Under the pieces are notes generated by a model, which searched no databases, was not told the origin of the DNA, and saw nothing but the letters and a program-made list of their open reading frames with translations. From the NCBI GenBank assembly GCA_963715575.1, contig OY970250.1, positions 744,001-808,000 on the forward strand: a DNA stretch of 64,000 nt, written 5' to 3'. Each line of letters starts with the position of its first letter. Positions within the stretch are counted from its first letter, which is position 1. The position numbers and the translations under genes are program-made. This stretch comes from AC-32 sp963715575 (GTDB taxonomy: Bacteria > Actinomycetota > Thermoleophilia > Gaiellales > Gaiellaceae). Below, piece after piece: positions 1 through 8,487 of this stretch.

Positions 1-1017
1 GCGAAGCCGGCGGTGGCGCTCGTCGCGGTCGGGCTGCTGGCTCTCTCCGCACGCGTGCCGCTGTCGGGCTACACGGTCAGCGACTTCAAGCAGGACTCAC
101 CGTTCCTGATGGGCGTCTTCCGGCTCGAGAAGGCGGTCGGGGTCGGCGACGGCTCGCTGGCGATCGCACTCGGCGCCGCCGTGCTCGCCTGCCTGGCGGT
201 GGCCGCGGCGTTCAAGGAACGGTTCGTCTGGGTCGCCGTGGGCGCGACGATCGTCGCCTCGTGCGCGGTCTCGGTCGGCGCGGTCTCGTTCGACCGCCAC
301 GTGGTCCGCACCGTGCGCGCGACCTACCTGCCCCCGGACGCGCGCTGGGTCGACCACGCGAAGGTCGGCGACGCGACGCTGATCCAGACCCCGGCCACGC
401 CTCACGCGCGCGCACACGAGCAGCTGTTCTGGAACTCCTCGCTCACGCGGCTCGCCTTCCTCGACCAGGCCTCGCCGATCGACGCCTTCGGCCGACCGCA
501 CGTGACGGTCGCCGACGACGGGCGCCTCCTGCTCGGCGGCAAGACGATGCGCGGGCCGCTCGTGATCTCGAACTTCGCGGTCCGGGCGCGGCTGACCGGC
601 GCGGTCCCGGTCGCGACCGGCGCCGACTACGAGCTCTGGCGCCCGGCCGGCACGCCGCGGATGGCGCTCTTCGTCGGCGGCCTCTACCACGACGGCTGGC
701 TCTCGCCGGCCGGCCACCTGACGGTCTACCCCGCCGCCAACGGCCGCGTCACGGGCACGCTGCGCTTCCCGCTCTCCCTCCCGAAGCAGACCAGGCCGAC
801 CACGCTGCGCCTACAGGGCCCGGGCGTCGACCGGCGCGTGACCATCGTCCCCGGCAAGAGCATCGTCGTGACGGCACGCGTCACCCACCGCGGGCCGTGG
901 AGCCTGAGCTGGCACTCGAACCGGATCGGCTACCTCCAGCCGGACGACCGCCCGATCAGCGTGCGGGCCGGGATGCCGACGTTCGGCGGCAGCGACCGCG
1001 CTAGCTCGGCTGCGTGA
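1..1017 (+). CDS. C-terminal part of a multi-pass membrane protein (partial, cut by window start)
   Basis: The reading frame is already open at base 1 and no convincing start with a ribosome-binding site is seen, so this is probably the tail of a longer protein. Two hydrophobic segments lie in the first 100 residues, followed by about 230 mostly polar residues rich in beta-type sequence that would sit outside the membrane. The layout (membrane helices, then a long C-terminal domain) resembles large actinobacterial membrane proteins of the glycosyltransferase type, but no catalytic motif lies in this part and the function is unknown. It converges on the VOC gene; the two 3' ends overlap by 17 bp. 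Confidence 0.6.
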   Translation, partial: AKPAVALVAVGLLALSARVPLSGYTVSDFKQDSPFLMGVFRLEKAVGVGDGSLAIALGAAVLACLAVAAAFKERFVWVAVGATIVASCAVSVGAVSFDRHVVRTVRATYLPPDARWVDHAKVGDATLIQTPATPHARAHEQLFWNSSLTRLAFLDQASPIDAFGRPHVTVADDGRLLLGGKTMRGPLVISNFAVRARLTGAVPVATGADYELWRPAGTPRMALFVGGLYHDGWLSPAGHLTVYPAANGRVTGTLRFPLSLPKQTRPTTLRLQGPGVDRRVTIVPGKSIVVTARVTHRGPWSLSWHSNRIGYLQPDDRPISVRAGMPTFGGSDRASSAA

Positions 1018-1420
1018 ACATCCAGCGGTGGCCCTCGAGGTCCGCCGCCGAGTAGAGCCGGCCGAACGGCTGGTCCTCAGGCTCGCGCAGGATCTCGGCC
1101 CCCGCGGCCCGCGCCCGCTCGTAGTGCGAGTCGAGGTCGGCGACCTCGACGTTCACGCCGTCGACCACCCACGGCACCGCGAGCCAGCGCGCCGCCTGCT
1201 CGCACTCCTGCGCGTGCCGCTTCGGGCTGCGGTACTCCGGCCCGGGCCAGCCGAGCATGACGGTCGCGCCGTCGAGCGAGAGCTCCGCGTGCGTGACGCG
1301 GCCCTCGTCATCCGTGTAGCGCTCGTCCGCCTCCTCGAAGCCGAACGCCGTGCGCAGCCAGTCGATCGCGGACCCGACGTCTTCGTACGAGATCATCGGC
1401 GTGGCCGCGGCCACGGTCAC
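1001..1420 (-). CDS. VOC superfamily (glyoxalase/bleomycin-resistance-like) protein
   Basis: 139 residues, one VOC domain built from two beta-alpha-beta-beta-beta modules. It opens with MISYEDVGSAIDWLRTAFGF, typical of this fold, and ends with DLEGHRWMFTQ, where the Glu/His region often contributes a metal ligand. The GTG start at 1420 overlaps the TGA of the upstream sigma-factor gene as GTGA, which suggests translational coupling; ATG at 1396 is an alternative. VOC proteins include glyoxalases, dioxygenases and antibiotic-binding proteins, so the substrate cannot be named. Lying in an operon with the primary sigma factor is unusual but gives no functional clue. Confidence 0.8.
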   Translation of the reverse strand: MTVAAATPMISYEDVGSAIDWLRTAFGFEEADERYTDDEGRVTHAELSLDGATVMLGWPGPEYRSPKRHAQECEQAARWLAVPWVVDGVNVEVADLDSHYERARAAGAEILREPEDQPFGRLYSAADLEGHRWMFTQPS

Positions 1421-2511
1421 ACGCAGTCTTTGAGCCCCTGCGCTTCCGGCAGCGACTCGAGCTTCTTGAGCGTGTTGTTCTCGATCTGGCGGATTCGCTC
1501 GCGCGTCACGCCGAAGGCCCGGCCGACCTCCTCGAGCGTGCACGGCTGCGCGCCGGACAGGCCGAAGCGGAGCTCGATCACCTTGCGGTCGCGCTCGGGG
1601 AGCGAGGCGAGCGCGTTCTCGATGTCCTCGCGGCGGAGCGAGACCTGGGCCGTGTCGTAGGGCGACTCGGCCTGCTCGTCCTCGACGAAGTCGCCGAGCT
1701 CGGACTCCTCCTCCTCGCCGATCGGCTTCTCCAGCGAAACCGGGTGCTGCGCCATGCGCAGGATGTCGCGCACCTCCGCGGTCGTCATCTCGAGCTCGAC
1801 CGCAATCTCGTCGGGCCGCGGCTCGCGGCCGAGGCGCTGGACGAGCTGGCGCTCGATGTGCACGACCTTGTTCAGCTTCTCCACCATGTGCACCGGGATG
1901 CGGATCGTCCGCGCCTTGTCGGCGATCGCCCGCGTCACGGCCTGCCGGATCCACCAGGTCGCGTAGGTGGAGAACTTGTAGCCCTTGCGGTAGTCGAACT
2001 TCTCCACCGCGCGGATCAGGCCGAGCGAGCCCTCCTGAATCAGGTCGAGGAAGCTGAGGCCGCGGCCGAGGTACGACTTCGCGATCGAGACGACGAGGCG
2101 CAGGTTCGCCTCGATCATCTGCGTCTTGGCGCCCATGTCGCCGCGCTCGATCCGCTTGGCCAGATAAACCTCCTGGTCGGCGGTCAGCAGCGGCACCTTG
2201 CCGATCTCGCGCAGGTAGAGCCGCAGCGAGTCGAGCGAGGGCTCGACGGTCAGGTCGAGCTTCGGGCCCTTCTCCTCCGGGGCCAGCGCAGGCTGCTCGT
2301 GCGGCGGGTGCTTGTGGTTCTCGCCCTCCATCAACTCGATGGAGTGGTCGATCAGGTATGTGTAGAAGTCCTCGATCTGCTCCTTGGTGAGCTCAACCTC
2401 TTCGAGGCCCGAGACGATCTCGTCGTAGGTGAGGAAGCCCTTCTCGAGACCGTCCTGAACGAGCTTGTGAAGCTCTTCGACGTCGGGAAGAGCAATGTCG
2501 ACGGTGAGCAC
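1417..2511 (-). CDS. sigA: Primary RNA polymerase sigma factor (SigA/RpoD, group 1)
   Basis: 364 residues. An N-terminal region 1.1-like segment (about 8-65) is followed by region 1.2 (SLRLYLREIGKVPLLT), region 2 with the core-binding and -10 melting segment (LIQEGSLGLIRAVEKFDY, then FSTYATWWIRQA), region 3 (IRIPVHMVEKLNK) and region 4.2 with the -35 helix-turn-helix (TLEEVGRAFGVTRERIRQIE). These are hallmark housekeeping-sigma sequences. The GTG start has a strong ribosome-binding site (GGGAGG, 4 bases upstream). It directs core polymerase to housekeeping promoters. A plausible promoter lies about 105 bp upstream, and the VOC gene follows with a 4-bp overlap. Confidence 0.97.
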   Translation of the reverse strand: MLTVDIALPDVEELHKLVQDGLEKGFLTYDEIVSGLEEVELTKEQIEDFYTYLIDHSIELMEGENHKHPPHEQPALAPEEKGPKLDLTVEPSLDSLRLYLREIGKVPLLTADQEVYLAKRIERGDMGAKTQMIEANLRLVVSIAKSYLGRGLSFLDLIQEGSLGLIRAVEKFDYRKGYKFSTYATWWIRQAVTRAIADKARTIRIPVHMVEKLNKVVHIERQLVQRLGREPRPDEIAVELEMTTAEVRDILRMAQHPVSLEKPIGEEEESELGDFVEDEQAESPYDTAQVSLRREDIENALASLPERDRKVIELRFGLSGAQPCTLEEVGRAFGVTRERIRQIENNTLKKLESLPEAQGLKDCV

Positions 2512-2613
2512 TAGACCTCCCGGCTTGCTTCGCGGCTGGCGGCTTACGACCTACCTAGAAACACCAAGAGCCGGTCGAACCCTCTCCCCCGGCTCACCCT
2601 TGTTGCGGGTCGG

Positions 2614-2642
2614 ATGTTACACAGGAATCCACAAATTCGGAA
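2614..2642 (-). promoter_or_regulatory. Candidate sigma-70-type promoter for sigA
   Basis: Read on the minus strand, TTCCGA (2642-2637) and TAACAT (2619-2614) are separated by exactly 17 bp. The -10 hexamer matches the TAnnnT pattern well and the -35 matches TTGACA at three positions. The site lies in the 139-bp gap between sigA and the asparaginase stop codon and would leave a leader of about 100 nt. It is assigned from sequence only. Confidence 0.4.
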
Positions 2643-2650
2643 CACTTTTT

Positions 2651-3535
2651 TCACATGAGCGAAACGGTCGCGGCCGGCTCGCCGTGGCGGTTCTGCAGCG
2701 AAACCTCCTCGAAATCGGGCAGCGGTACGCCGAGGCCCGCGGCCAGCGCGGCGAGCGCGGGCCGCAGCGCGCGCGAGTTGCCATCCGCGACTTTGAGGGC
2801 CAGGCCGGTCCCGCGGCCGCCGGCGCAGAGCAACCCATCGGCGCCGCCCTTGGCGACCGTGCCCGGGTGCGTCTGCATCAGCACGGTGTCGGTCGCGCCC
2901 TCGCCGCCGACCAGCACCGGGTGCGCGCGCATCGCGGCGGCGACCCGGTCGCCGCCGTCGAGCAGTTCGAGCCGCGCAAAAGCGGATGCGGCCCGCTCGA
3001 GCGGGATGGCGAAGGCGACGACCCCGCAGCCGTCGATGCCCGTTCCGACCTCGGCCGGGTCGAGCTCCGCCGCCGCCGCGACCTCCAGGAGCAGGAGCTG
3101 CTGCAGCGGATGGTCGGGACGGCGGTAGCCCTCGACGGTCCAGCCGTGGGCGCGGCAGGTGCCAAGCATGGCGGCGTGCTTGCCGGAGCAGTTGTCGTAG
3201 ATGTGCTCACGCGGGCGGCCCTCCTGGATCCCGCAGTCGAGCTCGTCCTCGCTGCCGCCCGTCGCGGCCAGCAGCTTGCGCACCGCCTCGACGTGGCGCG
3301 GCGTGCCGTAGTGCGAGGCGGCCGCGATCGCGAGCTCCTCCTGGCCGAGGTCCGGGTAGGCACGCGCGAGCGGCAGCGCCTGTAGCGGCTTCGCGGCCGA
3401 GCGCAGCGATGCGGTCAGGGATGGGTCGCCGAACGACATGGCGATCTCGCCATCGCGAACGGCCACGCCGTGCACCTTGTGGACGGACTCGACGAACGTC
3501 CCACGCCGCACGGCTACCCTGACCGGCTCAGCCAT
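2651..3535 (-). CDS. L-asparaginase II family protein
   Basis: 294 residues from the ATG at 3535. This is the asparaginase II family typified by the Rhizobium etli enzyme, unrelated to E. coli AnsA/AnsB. Conserved blocks seen are RSAAKPLQALPL (Ser and Lys of the SxxK-like site), IYDNCSGKHAAML and a C-terminal KVADGNSRAL. The predicted reaction is hydrolysis of L-asparagine to aspartate and ammonia in the cytoplasm; no signal peptide is visible. An upstream ATG exists in frame but would overlap the divergent fpg start, so the MAEPVRV start is preferred. The two start codons are only 14 bp apart. Confidence 0.88.
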   Translation of the reverse strand: MAEPVRVAVRRGTFVESVHKVHGVAVRDGEIAMSFGDPSLTASLRSAAKPLQALPLARAYPDLGQEELAIAAASHYGTPRHVEAVRKLLAATGGSEDELDCGIQEGRPREHIYDNCSGKHAAMLGTCRAHGWTVEGYRRPDHPLQQLLLLEVAAAAELDPAEVGTGIDGCGVVAFAIPLERAASAFARLELLDGGDRVAAAMRAHPVLVGGEGATDTVLMQTHPGTVAKGGADGLLCAGGRGTGLALKVADGNSRALRPALAALAAGLGVPLPDFEEVSLQNRHGEPAATVSLM

Positions 3536-3549
3536 GGCCGGGAATGTAG

Positions 3550-4377
3550 ATGCCTGAGTTACCCGAGGTCGAAGCATGGCGCCGGGCGCTGAACGACCCG
3601 GTCAGCGCCTTCCCGGTCGAGCGGGCCGGTCCGGCGCACATCGCCACGTTGAAGACGTTCGATCCGCCGCTCTCGGCGCTCGAGGGCCGGCGCTTCGCCG
3701 GGGCCGAGCGGCGCGCCAAGCGGCTGCTCTTCCCGACCGAGGACGGCGAGCTGGTGCTGCTCGTGCACCTGATGTCGGCCGGCCGGATCCGCTACCTGCT
3801 CGCCGGCGAGAAGAGCCCGAAGACGGCGGCCTTCCGGCTGGGCTTCCAGGGTGGCGGCGAGCTAGTGCTCACCGAAGGCGGCCCGAAGAAGCGCGCCGGC
3901 GTCTGGCTGCTCACGCCCGAGGCCGCCGAGGCCGAGCTGGAGCACCTCGGCCCGGAGGCGCTCGGCCTCGGCGAGGAGCGGCTCGGCGAGATCCTCGCCT
4001 CCGAGCCGCGCCGGCTGCACTCGCTCCTGCGCGACCAGCGCATCGTCTCCGGGATCGGCCGCGCCTGGGCGAACGAGATCCTGCACACGGCGAAGCTGTC
4101 TCCGTTCGCCCCGGCCCAGGGACTGTCCCCGGGACAGGTCTCGCAGCTAGCCGCGGCGATCGACAGCGAGCTCGAGCGTGGCCTGGAGCTACGCGAGCGC
4201 GGCGCGAAGGACGCGCAGGTCTACCGCGTGCACAACAAGCTGCACGAGCCCTGCCATGTCTGTGGCACCGCGCTCGAGCGCGTCGACTTCGAGGAGCACA
4301 CGATCTTCTACTGCCCGGAGTGCCAGACCGGCGGGCGGCTGCTGAAGGACCGCCGGCTGTCACGTCTGCTGCGCTAG
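3550..4377 (+). CDS. mutM: Formamidopyrimidine-DNA glycosylase (Fpg/MutM family)
   Basis: 275 residues, the normal family length. It begins with MPELPEVE, the invariant N terminus whose Pro becomes the catalytic nucleophile after Met removal and whose Glu assists. The helix-two-turn-helix region lies around residues 150-200, and the C-terminal zinc finger is CHVCG then YCPECQTGG. Fpg excises oxidised purines such as 8-oxoguanine and nicks the strand by beta/delta elimination. Many actinobacteria carry a divergent Fpg/Nei paralogue, so the exact lesion range is uncertain. The 3' end is duplicated immediately downstream (see the repeat at 4318-4446). Confidence 0.92.
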   Translation: MPELPEVEAWRRALNDPVSAFPVERAGPAHIATLKTFDPPLSALEGRRFAGAERRAKRLLFPTEDGELVLLVHLMSAGRIRYLLAGEKSPKTAAFRLGFQGGGELVLTEGGPKKRAGVWLLTPEAAEAELEHLGPEALGLGEERLGEILASEPRRLHSLLRDQRIVSGIGRAWANEILHTAKLSPFAPAQGLSPGQVSQLAAAIDSELERGLELRERGAKDAQVYRVHNKLHEPCHVCGTALERVDFEEHTIFYCPECQTGGRLLKDRRLSRLLR

Positions 4378-4446
4378 CGCCTGAGTGCCAGACGGACGGG
4401 CGGCCGGCTGCTCAAGGACCGGCGGCTGTCACGGCTGCTGCGCTGA
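4318..4446. repeat. Imperfect tandem duplication of the 3' end of fpg
   Basis: Bases 4318-4377 (last zinc-finger Cys codon to the fpg stop) recur at about 4383-4446 with roughly 85% identity. The second copy carries a 4-bp insertion (CCGG) and several substitutions, so it no longer encodes the Fpg tail in frame. It lies after the fpg stop and runs into the convergent hydrolase gene, where its complement provides the last codons of that protein. Confidence 0.8.
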
Positions 4447-5311
4447 GCCACTCGAGCACGAACGACCATTCCTGGTCGAGGAAGTGGCCGCCGCCTTCGA
4501 GCAGCTCGAAGCGCGCATTCGGGAGGCGCGAGGCGACGTACTCGCCGTGCGGCCGCGGGGTGAGGACGTCGAGCTCGCCCTGCCAGACGCGGGTCTCCAC
4601 GGACACGTCCTCGAGGTCGAAGCCCCAGGGCTTGGCGAAGGCGAGGTCATCGTCGGCCCAGCCGCGCGAGCCCTGGCGGACGGCTTCCGTAAACGACTGC
4701 TTCATCACCGCGCGGAACTCGGGCCGCGAGGCCAGCCTCCGGTCGACCTCGGGCAGCTCGGTGAGGATCTGCTCGATCACGGCGTCCGGGTCTGCGCGGA
4801 TCCCCTCGACGTAGGGCTCTAGGAAGGCCTCGATCGCGTCGCGCCCCTCCAGCGCGGCGTTGAACTCCTTCACGTTCAGGTCGGCGAGGCCCTCGAAGAA
4901 GTCGAAGTTCTCCGCGTCCGGCGGCGCCGGTGTGACGAGCGCGCCGACGCGTACGACGCGGTCGGCGAGCAGCGCACCGCAGGCCAGGGCGTGCGGCGCG
5001 CCGCCGGAGCCGCCGACGACGGCGAAACGCTCGAAGCCGAGCTCGTCTGCGAGCGCCGCGATGTTGGCAGCCGCGTCGGCGACCGAGCGGCCGGGCTGCG
5101 GGTCGGAGCCGCCGTAGCCGGGCCGGTCGTAGGCGACCGCCTTGACGCCGTGACGCTCGTAGAGGCTCTCGTCGGGGTGCCGCGCATAGCGGCTACCGGG
5201 CGTGCCGTGCGAGACGATCACCGGAAAACCGTCCGCGGCGCCGCGCGCGACGTAGGCCAGCATGCGGCCGTCGGCGGTGGTCAGCGTCCCTTCGCCCACG
5301 GGCCGGATCAT
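4412..5311 (-). CDS. Alpha/beta hydrolase
   Basis: 299 residues from the ATG at 5311. Classic alpha/beta-hydrolase features are an oxyanion loop HGTPGSRYA near residue 40, a strand-nucleophile elbow GGSGGAPHAL (Ser in GGSGG), an acid region LDVLTPRP and a catalytic His in EGGGHFLDQEW near the C terminus. The substrate is unknown. The start overlaps the stop of the alpha-hydroxy-acid oxidase gene by 4 bp (ATGA), so the two are probably translated together. The final residues (AAAVTAAGP) come from the duplicated fpg tail, so the native C terminus appears to have been replaced by read-on into the duplication. Confidence 0.88.
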   Translation of the reverse strand: MIRPVGEGTLTTADGRMLAYVARGAADGFPVIVSHGTPGSRYARHPDESLYERHGVKAVAYDRPGYGGSDPQPGRSVADAAANIAALADELGFERFAVVGGSGGAPHALACGALLADRVVRVGALVTPAPPDAENFDFFEGLADLNVKEFNAALEGRDAIEAFLEPYVEGIRADPDAVIEQILTELPEVDRRLASRPEFRAVMKQSFTEAVRQGSRGWADDDLAFAKPWGFDLEDVSVETRVWQGELDVLTPRPHGEYVASRLPNARFELLEGGGHFLDQEWSFVLEWLSAAAVTAAGP

Positions 5312-6375
5312 AGGTGCGCTCGGCGCAGGTGGGCACCGGTCACCTCGGCCGGGCTCGTGCAGCCGAGCAGCTTCAGGCCCAGCTCGAGCTCGCGGCGCAG
5401 CAGCTCGAGCACGCGGGCGGCACCCGCTTCGCCGTCGACCGCCAGGCCGTAGAGCACGGCTCGGCCGACGAGCGTCGCCCGGGCACCGAGCGCGAGCGCC
5501 TTGAGCACGTCGGTGCCGCGCCGGATGCCGCCGTCGACGAGCACCTCGACCCGCTCGCCGACCGCCTCGACCACCTCGGGGACGACGTCGAGCGCCGGCG
5601 GCACCCCGTCGAGCTGGCGGCCGCCGTGGTTCGAGACGACCACCGCGGCCGCGCCGTGCTCGGCCGCGAGCAGCGCGTCCTCGGCGGTCAGGATCCCCTT
5701 GACCACGAGCGGCAGCGGGCAGACCGAGCGCAGCCACTCGAGGTCGCGCCAGGTGAGCGTGTCGTCGACGACGGCGTGGAGCGCCTGGTGGAAGTCCTCG
5801 CGCCGCAGCGTCTGCGGGATGTTCGGCAGGGGCAGGTTGTCCGGGAGCGCGAAGGCCGCGCGGACGTCGCGCTCGCGGCGGCCGGCGACCGGCAGGTCGA
5901 CCGTCAGCATCAGCGCCGCGAAGCCGGCCTCGACCGCGGCCTCGACGAGCCCCTGCGTGAACCCGCGGTCGCGCGACCAGTAGAGCTGGAACCACTTCGT
6001 CGCGCCGGGTGCGGCTGCGGCCAGCTCTGCAGGCGTGACGCTGGAGAGCGTCGACAGGGTCATCACCGTGCCGGCGCTCGCTGCGGCACGCGCCGTCGCG
6101 AGCTCGCCTTCGGGATCGCAGAGCCGTTGGAAGGCGGTCGGCGCCACGAGCACCGGCAGCGCCACCTCGCTCCCGAGCACGGTCGTCGTCGTGGAGACGC
6201 TGCCGACGTCGACGAGCACGCGCGGCCGCAGCTCCCAGCGCTCGAAGGCTGCGGCGTTCCCGCGCAGCGTGTGCTCGTCGCCGGCACCGCCGGCCACGTA
6301 CCCGTAGGCCCCGGGCTCGAGTCGGTCGCGCGCGGCCTGCGCGTAGTCGTCGACGTTGACGAAGTGATCGCTCAT
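5308..6375 (-). CDS. FMN-dependent alpha-hydroxy-acid oxidase/dehydrogenase
   Basis: 355 residues, a complete FMN-dependent (beta/alpha)8 barrel. Family motifs seen are PVLVAPTAFQRL near residue 75, VVVSNHGGRQLDG with the catalytic SNHGGRQ block near 250, and LVDGGIRRGTDVLKALALGA with the phosphate-binding region. Relatives oxidise glycolate, lactate, mandelate or other 2-hydroxy acids to the oxo acid, passing electrons to oxygen or a carrier; the substrate cannot be fixed from sequence. Both ends are coupled: the ATG overlaps the stop of the kinase-like gene (ATGA) and its own stop overlaps the hydrolase start. Confidence 0.9.
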   Translation of the reverse strand: MSDHFVNVDDYAQAARDRLEPGAYGYVAGGAGDEHTLRGNAAAFERWELRPRVLVDVGSVSTTTTVLGSEVALPVLVAPTAFQRLCDPEGELATARAAASAGTVMTLSTLSSVTPAELAAAAPGATKWFQLYWSRDRGFTQGLVEAAVEAGFAALMLTVDLPVAGRRERDVRAAFALPDNLPLPNIPQTLRREDFHQALHAVVDDTLTWRDLEWLRSVCPLPLVVKGILTAEDALLAAEHGAAAVVVSNHGGRQLDGVPPALDVVPEVVEAVGERVEVLVDGGIRRGTDVLKALALGARATLVGRAVLYGLAVDGEAGAARVLELLRRELELGLKLLGCTSPAEVTGAHLRRAHL

Positions 6376-6953
6376 GCGAAGCGAAAGGTGAGCGTTTCCG
6401 CTTCGACCGCCACGGTCCCGCCGTGTGCCTGGACGACCCGCACGGCGACCGCCGCGCCGAGGTCGCGCAGGTCCTCGCCGAGGAGCACCGGCGCCGAGGC
6501 CGGCGTCACGGGGGAGATCGCGAGCTCCGAGCCTCGCACACGCAGCTCGACCTCGTCGAAGCCGCCGTGCCTGAGCGCGCAGCGGGCGAGCGCGCCGACC
6601 GCCCGCTCGGCGGCCTCGGCGTCGAGCTCGACCTCGGCCCCCTCGCCGGAGACGAGCACGCGCTCGTCGCCGAGCCGCTCGGCGGCGGCCTGCGCGAGCT
6701 CCATCGTGTCGACCGTCCGCAGCGGCGGGTCGTAGCGGTCGCCCGCCAGCCGCGAGGCGACCGAGAGGTCGTCGATCAGCTCGGCGAGCTGCGTGGCGGC
6801 GGCGTTGATCATCTCGACGTAGCGGGCGGTCGCCTCGTCCAGGCCCTCGCTGCGCGCGACCGTGTGCGCGAAGCCGTGAACCGTCGCCAGCGGCGTGCGC
6901 AGGTCGTGGCACGCGAGCATGACGAGCCTGGCGAACTGAGGGTCTTCGGGCAA
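6372..6953 (-). CDS. Histidine-kinase-like protein with H-box and degenerate ATPase domain
   Basis: 193 residues, start TTG at 6953. The N-terminal half is a HisKA dimerisation domain with a convincing H-box (CHDLRTPLATVHGF, His about 16). The C-terminal half looks like a worn HATPase domain: the N-box position reads RCALRHGG with no Asn, the DxGxG G1 motif is missing, and only the last helix and strand (VVQAHGGTVAVE) resemble a kinase. There is no sensor or membrane segment. It could be a phosphotransfer partner or a dead kinase. It is translationally coupled to the oxidase downstream and starts 24 bp from the divergent folE2. Confidence 0.7.
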   Translation of the reverse strand: MPEDPQFARLVMLACHDLRTPLATVHGFAHTVARSEGLDEATARYVEMINAAATQLAELIDDLSVASRLAGDRYDPPLRTVDTMELAQAAAERLGDERVLVSGEGAEVELDAEAAERAVGALARCALRHGGFDEVELRVRGSELAISPVTPASAPVLLGEDLRDLGAAVAVRVVQAHGGTVAVEAETLTFRFA

Positions 6954-6977
6954 GAGTGCGTTGGTAGCGTTGCGGCG

Positions 6978-7952
6978 GTGGACGAGCCCCGGCAGCTTCT
7001 CACACCCGACCTGCAGGCAGGGCCGCCCGAGGTGCCGCTAGGGCTCTCGCGCGCGGGCGTGCGCGGGGTCCAGAAGGCGATCCGGATCAGCCGCGACGGC
7101 CATGAGAAGCAGATCGCGGCCGAGATCGACTGCACCGTCGACCTCGATCCGGCGCAGAAGGGCGTGCACATGTCGCGCTTCCCCGAGCTGTTCGAGGAGG
7201 CGATCGAGCAGGTCGTGATCGGCGAGGCGCTGCTGATCGAGAACCTCGCGGAGCACATCGCCGCGCACATCGTCGAGCGCCAGCGAGCGCTGCGCGCGGA
7301 GGTTCGGATCGTGGCGCAGTATCCGCTGGAGCGAGAGACGCCGGTGACCGGTCTACGCACTCAGGAGCTCGTCTCGCTGATCGGGTTGGCGGCGGCCTCG
7401 GAGGAGCGCACGCGCCGGCTCGTGGGCGTCGAGGCAAACGGGATCAACGCCTGCCCCTGCGCACAGGGGCTGGTGCGCGAGCGTGCGGCCGAGCGGCTCG
7501 GCGAGGCCGGCTTCGAGGAGCTCGACGTCGAGCGGATCCTCGAGCTCGTGCCGCTCGCGACTCACAACCAGCGCGGCCGAGGGACGCTGTTCGTCGGCAC
7601 CGAGGCGCAGGTCAACGCGGAGGAGCTGGTACGGATCGTCGAGGGCTCGATGAGCTCGCCCGTCTACGAGCTGCTGAAGCGGCCCGACGAGCTGTTCGTC
7701 GTCGAGCACGCGCACCTGCAGCCGCGCTTCGTCGAGGACTCGGTGCGGATCGCGCTCCGCGACACGCTCGAGGCCTACCCGCAGCTTGCGGCCGACGACT
7801 TCCTGCATTCGCGGCAGGTGAACCTGGAGACGATCCACACGCACGACGTGGTCGCCGAGCGCTACGGCACGGCCGGCGAGCTGCGCGCGGAGCTCGAGGG
7901 CGGCACGGCCGCCGGGCACCACACCGAGCTGCGCGAGTGGCTCACGGCCTAG
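6978..7952 (+). CDS. folE2: GTP cyclohydrolase type IB (FolE2)
   Basis: 324 residues from the GTG at 6978. It matches the FolE2/MptA family: KGVHMSRFPE near residue 50, the metal-site block GINACPCAQG in mid-protein and HLQPRFVEDSVR with LETIHTHDVVA near the C terminus. FolE2 converts GTP to 7,8-dihydroneopterin triphosphate, the first step of tetrahydrofolate synthesis, using Mn or Zn, and substitutes for the zinc-dependent FolE. A folate role is compatible with ThyX elsewhere in the window. The 3' end overlaps the convergent secreted protein by 11 bp. Confidence 0.93.
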   Translation: MDEPRQLLTPDLQAGPPEVPLGLSRAGVRGVQKAIRISRDGHEKQIAAEIDCTVDLDPAQKGVHMSRFPELFEEAIEQVVIGEALLIENLAEHIAAHIVERQRALRAEVRIVAQYPLERETPVTGLRTQELVSLIGLAAASEERTRRLVGVEANGINACPCAQGLVRERAAERLGEAGFEELDVERILELVPLATHNQRGRGTLFVGTEAQVNAEELVRIVEGSMSSPVYELLKRPDELFVVEHAHLQPRFVEDSVRIALRDTLEAYPQLAADDFLHSRQVNLETIHTHDVVAERYGTAGELRAELEGGTAAGHHTELREWLTA

Positions 7953-8487
7953 AAGCGTCCCGCGCAGGACGGGCAAGCCTTCGTCCTTGGCCCATCGACC
8001 AGACGGCGACGCGAGGAGGGCCGACGGTGCAGTCGGTTGCTCCCTTGGTCTCCACGCTTCTCGTCGGGTAGTCGCGTGCGCTCCGGACGATTCTCACGCT
8101 GAATCCGGCGTGCCACCTCGTGCGCCGGGGGCCGACCCACCTGTACCGACCGTGAAACCGAAAGCCGTTGAGCCGAAGACGCTCGCCTTGAGCGTGTCTC
8201 GCTGATACGTAAGCCGAGAGCGTGCTCCGGTCACGCGCCGCTTCTCCAATGCGCTCGGAACCATCTGAGTACCAGGCGAAGGCGTCGCCCTTCGCAACGA
8301 GGCCGTCGACCGAATCGACATCCCCCACGTTGATCGCCGCGACGAGCCGCGCAACGATCCGTTTCGTTGCCGGGGCCGAGCATGGATCCTGCGCAGCGCG
8401 AAGCGCTGGTGGCCGCGAGGAGAGGACGGCCAGACCGACCACGGCCGAGACGGCCAACAGAGCTAGCTTCCGACCGGTGTCAGACAC
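7942..8487 (-). CDS. Secreted protein of unknown function (possible NTF2/SnoaL-like fold)
   Basis: 181 residues. An N-terminal signal peptide (KLALLAVSAVVGLAVL after MSDTGR) probably ends near AAQ. The mature part contains ATKRIVARLVAAINVGDVDS followed by a Phe/Trp-rich segment; this looks like the start of a SnoaL/NTF2-like domain, which is suggestive only. The GTG start lies inside the first copy of a palindromic repeat (8475-8489), so the first residues are contributed by the repeat. No family assignment is firm. Confidence 0.6.
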   Translation of the reverse strand: MSDTGRKLALLAVSAVVGLAVLSSRPPALRAAQDPCSAPATKRIVARLVAAINVGDVDSVDGLVAKGDAFAWYSDGSERIGEAARDRSTLSAYVSARHAQGERLRLNGFRFHGRYRWVGPRRTRWHAGFSVRIVRSARDYPTRSVETKGATDCTVGPPRVAVWSMGQGRRLARPARDASRP

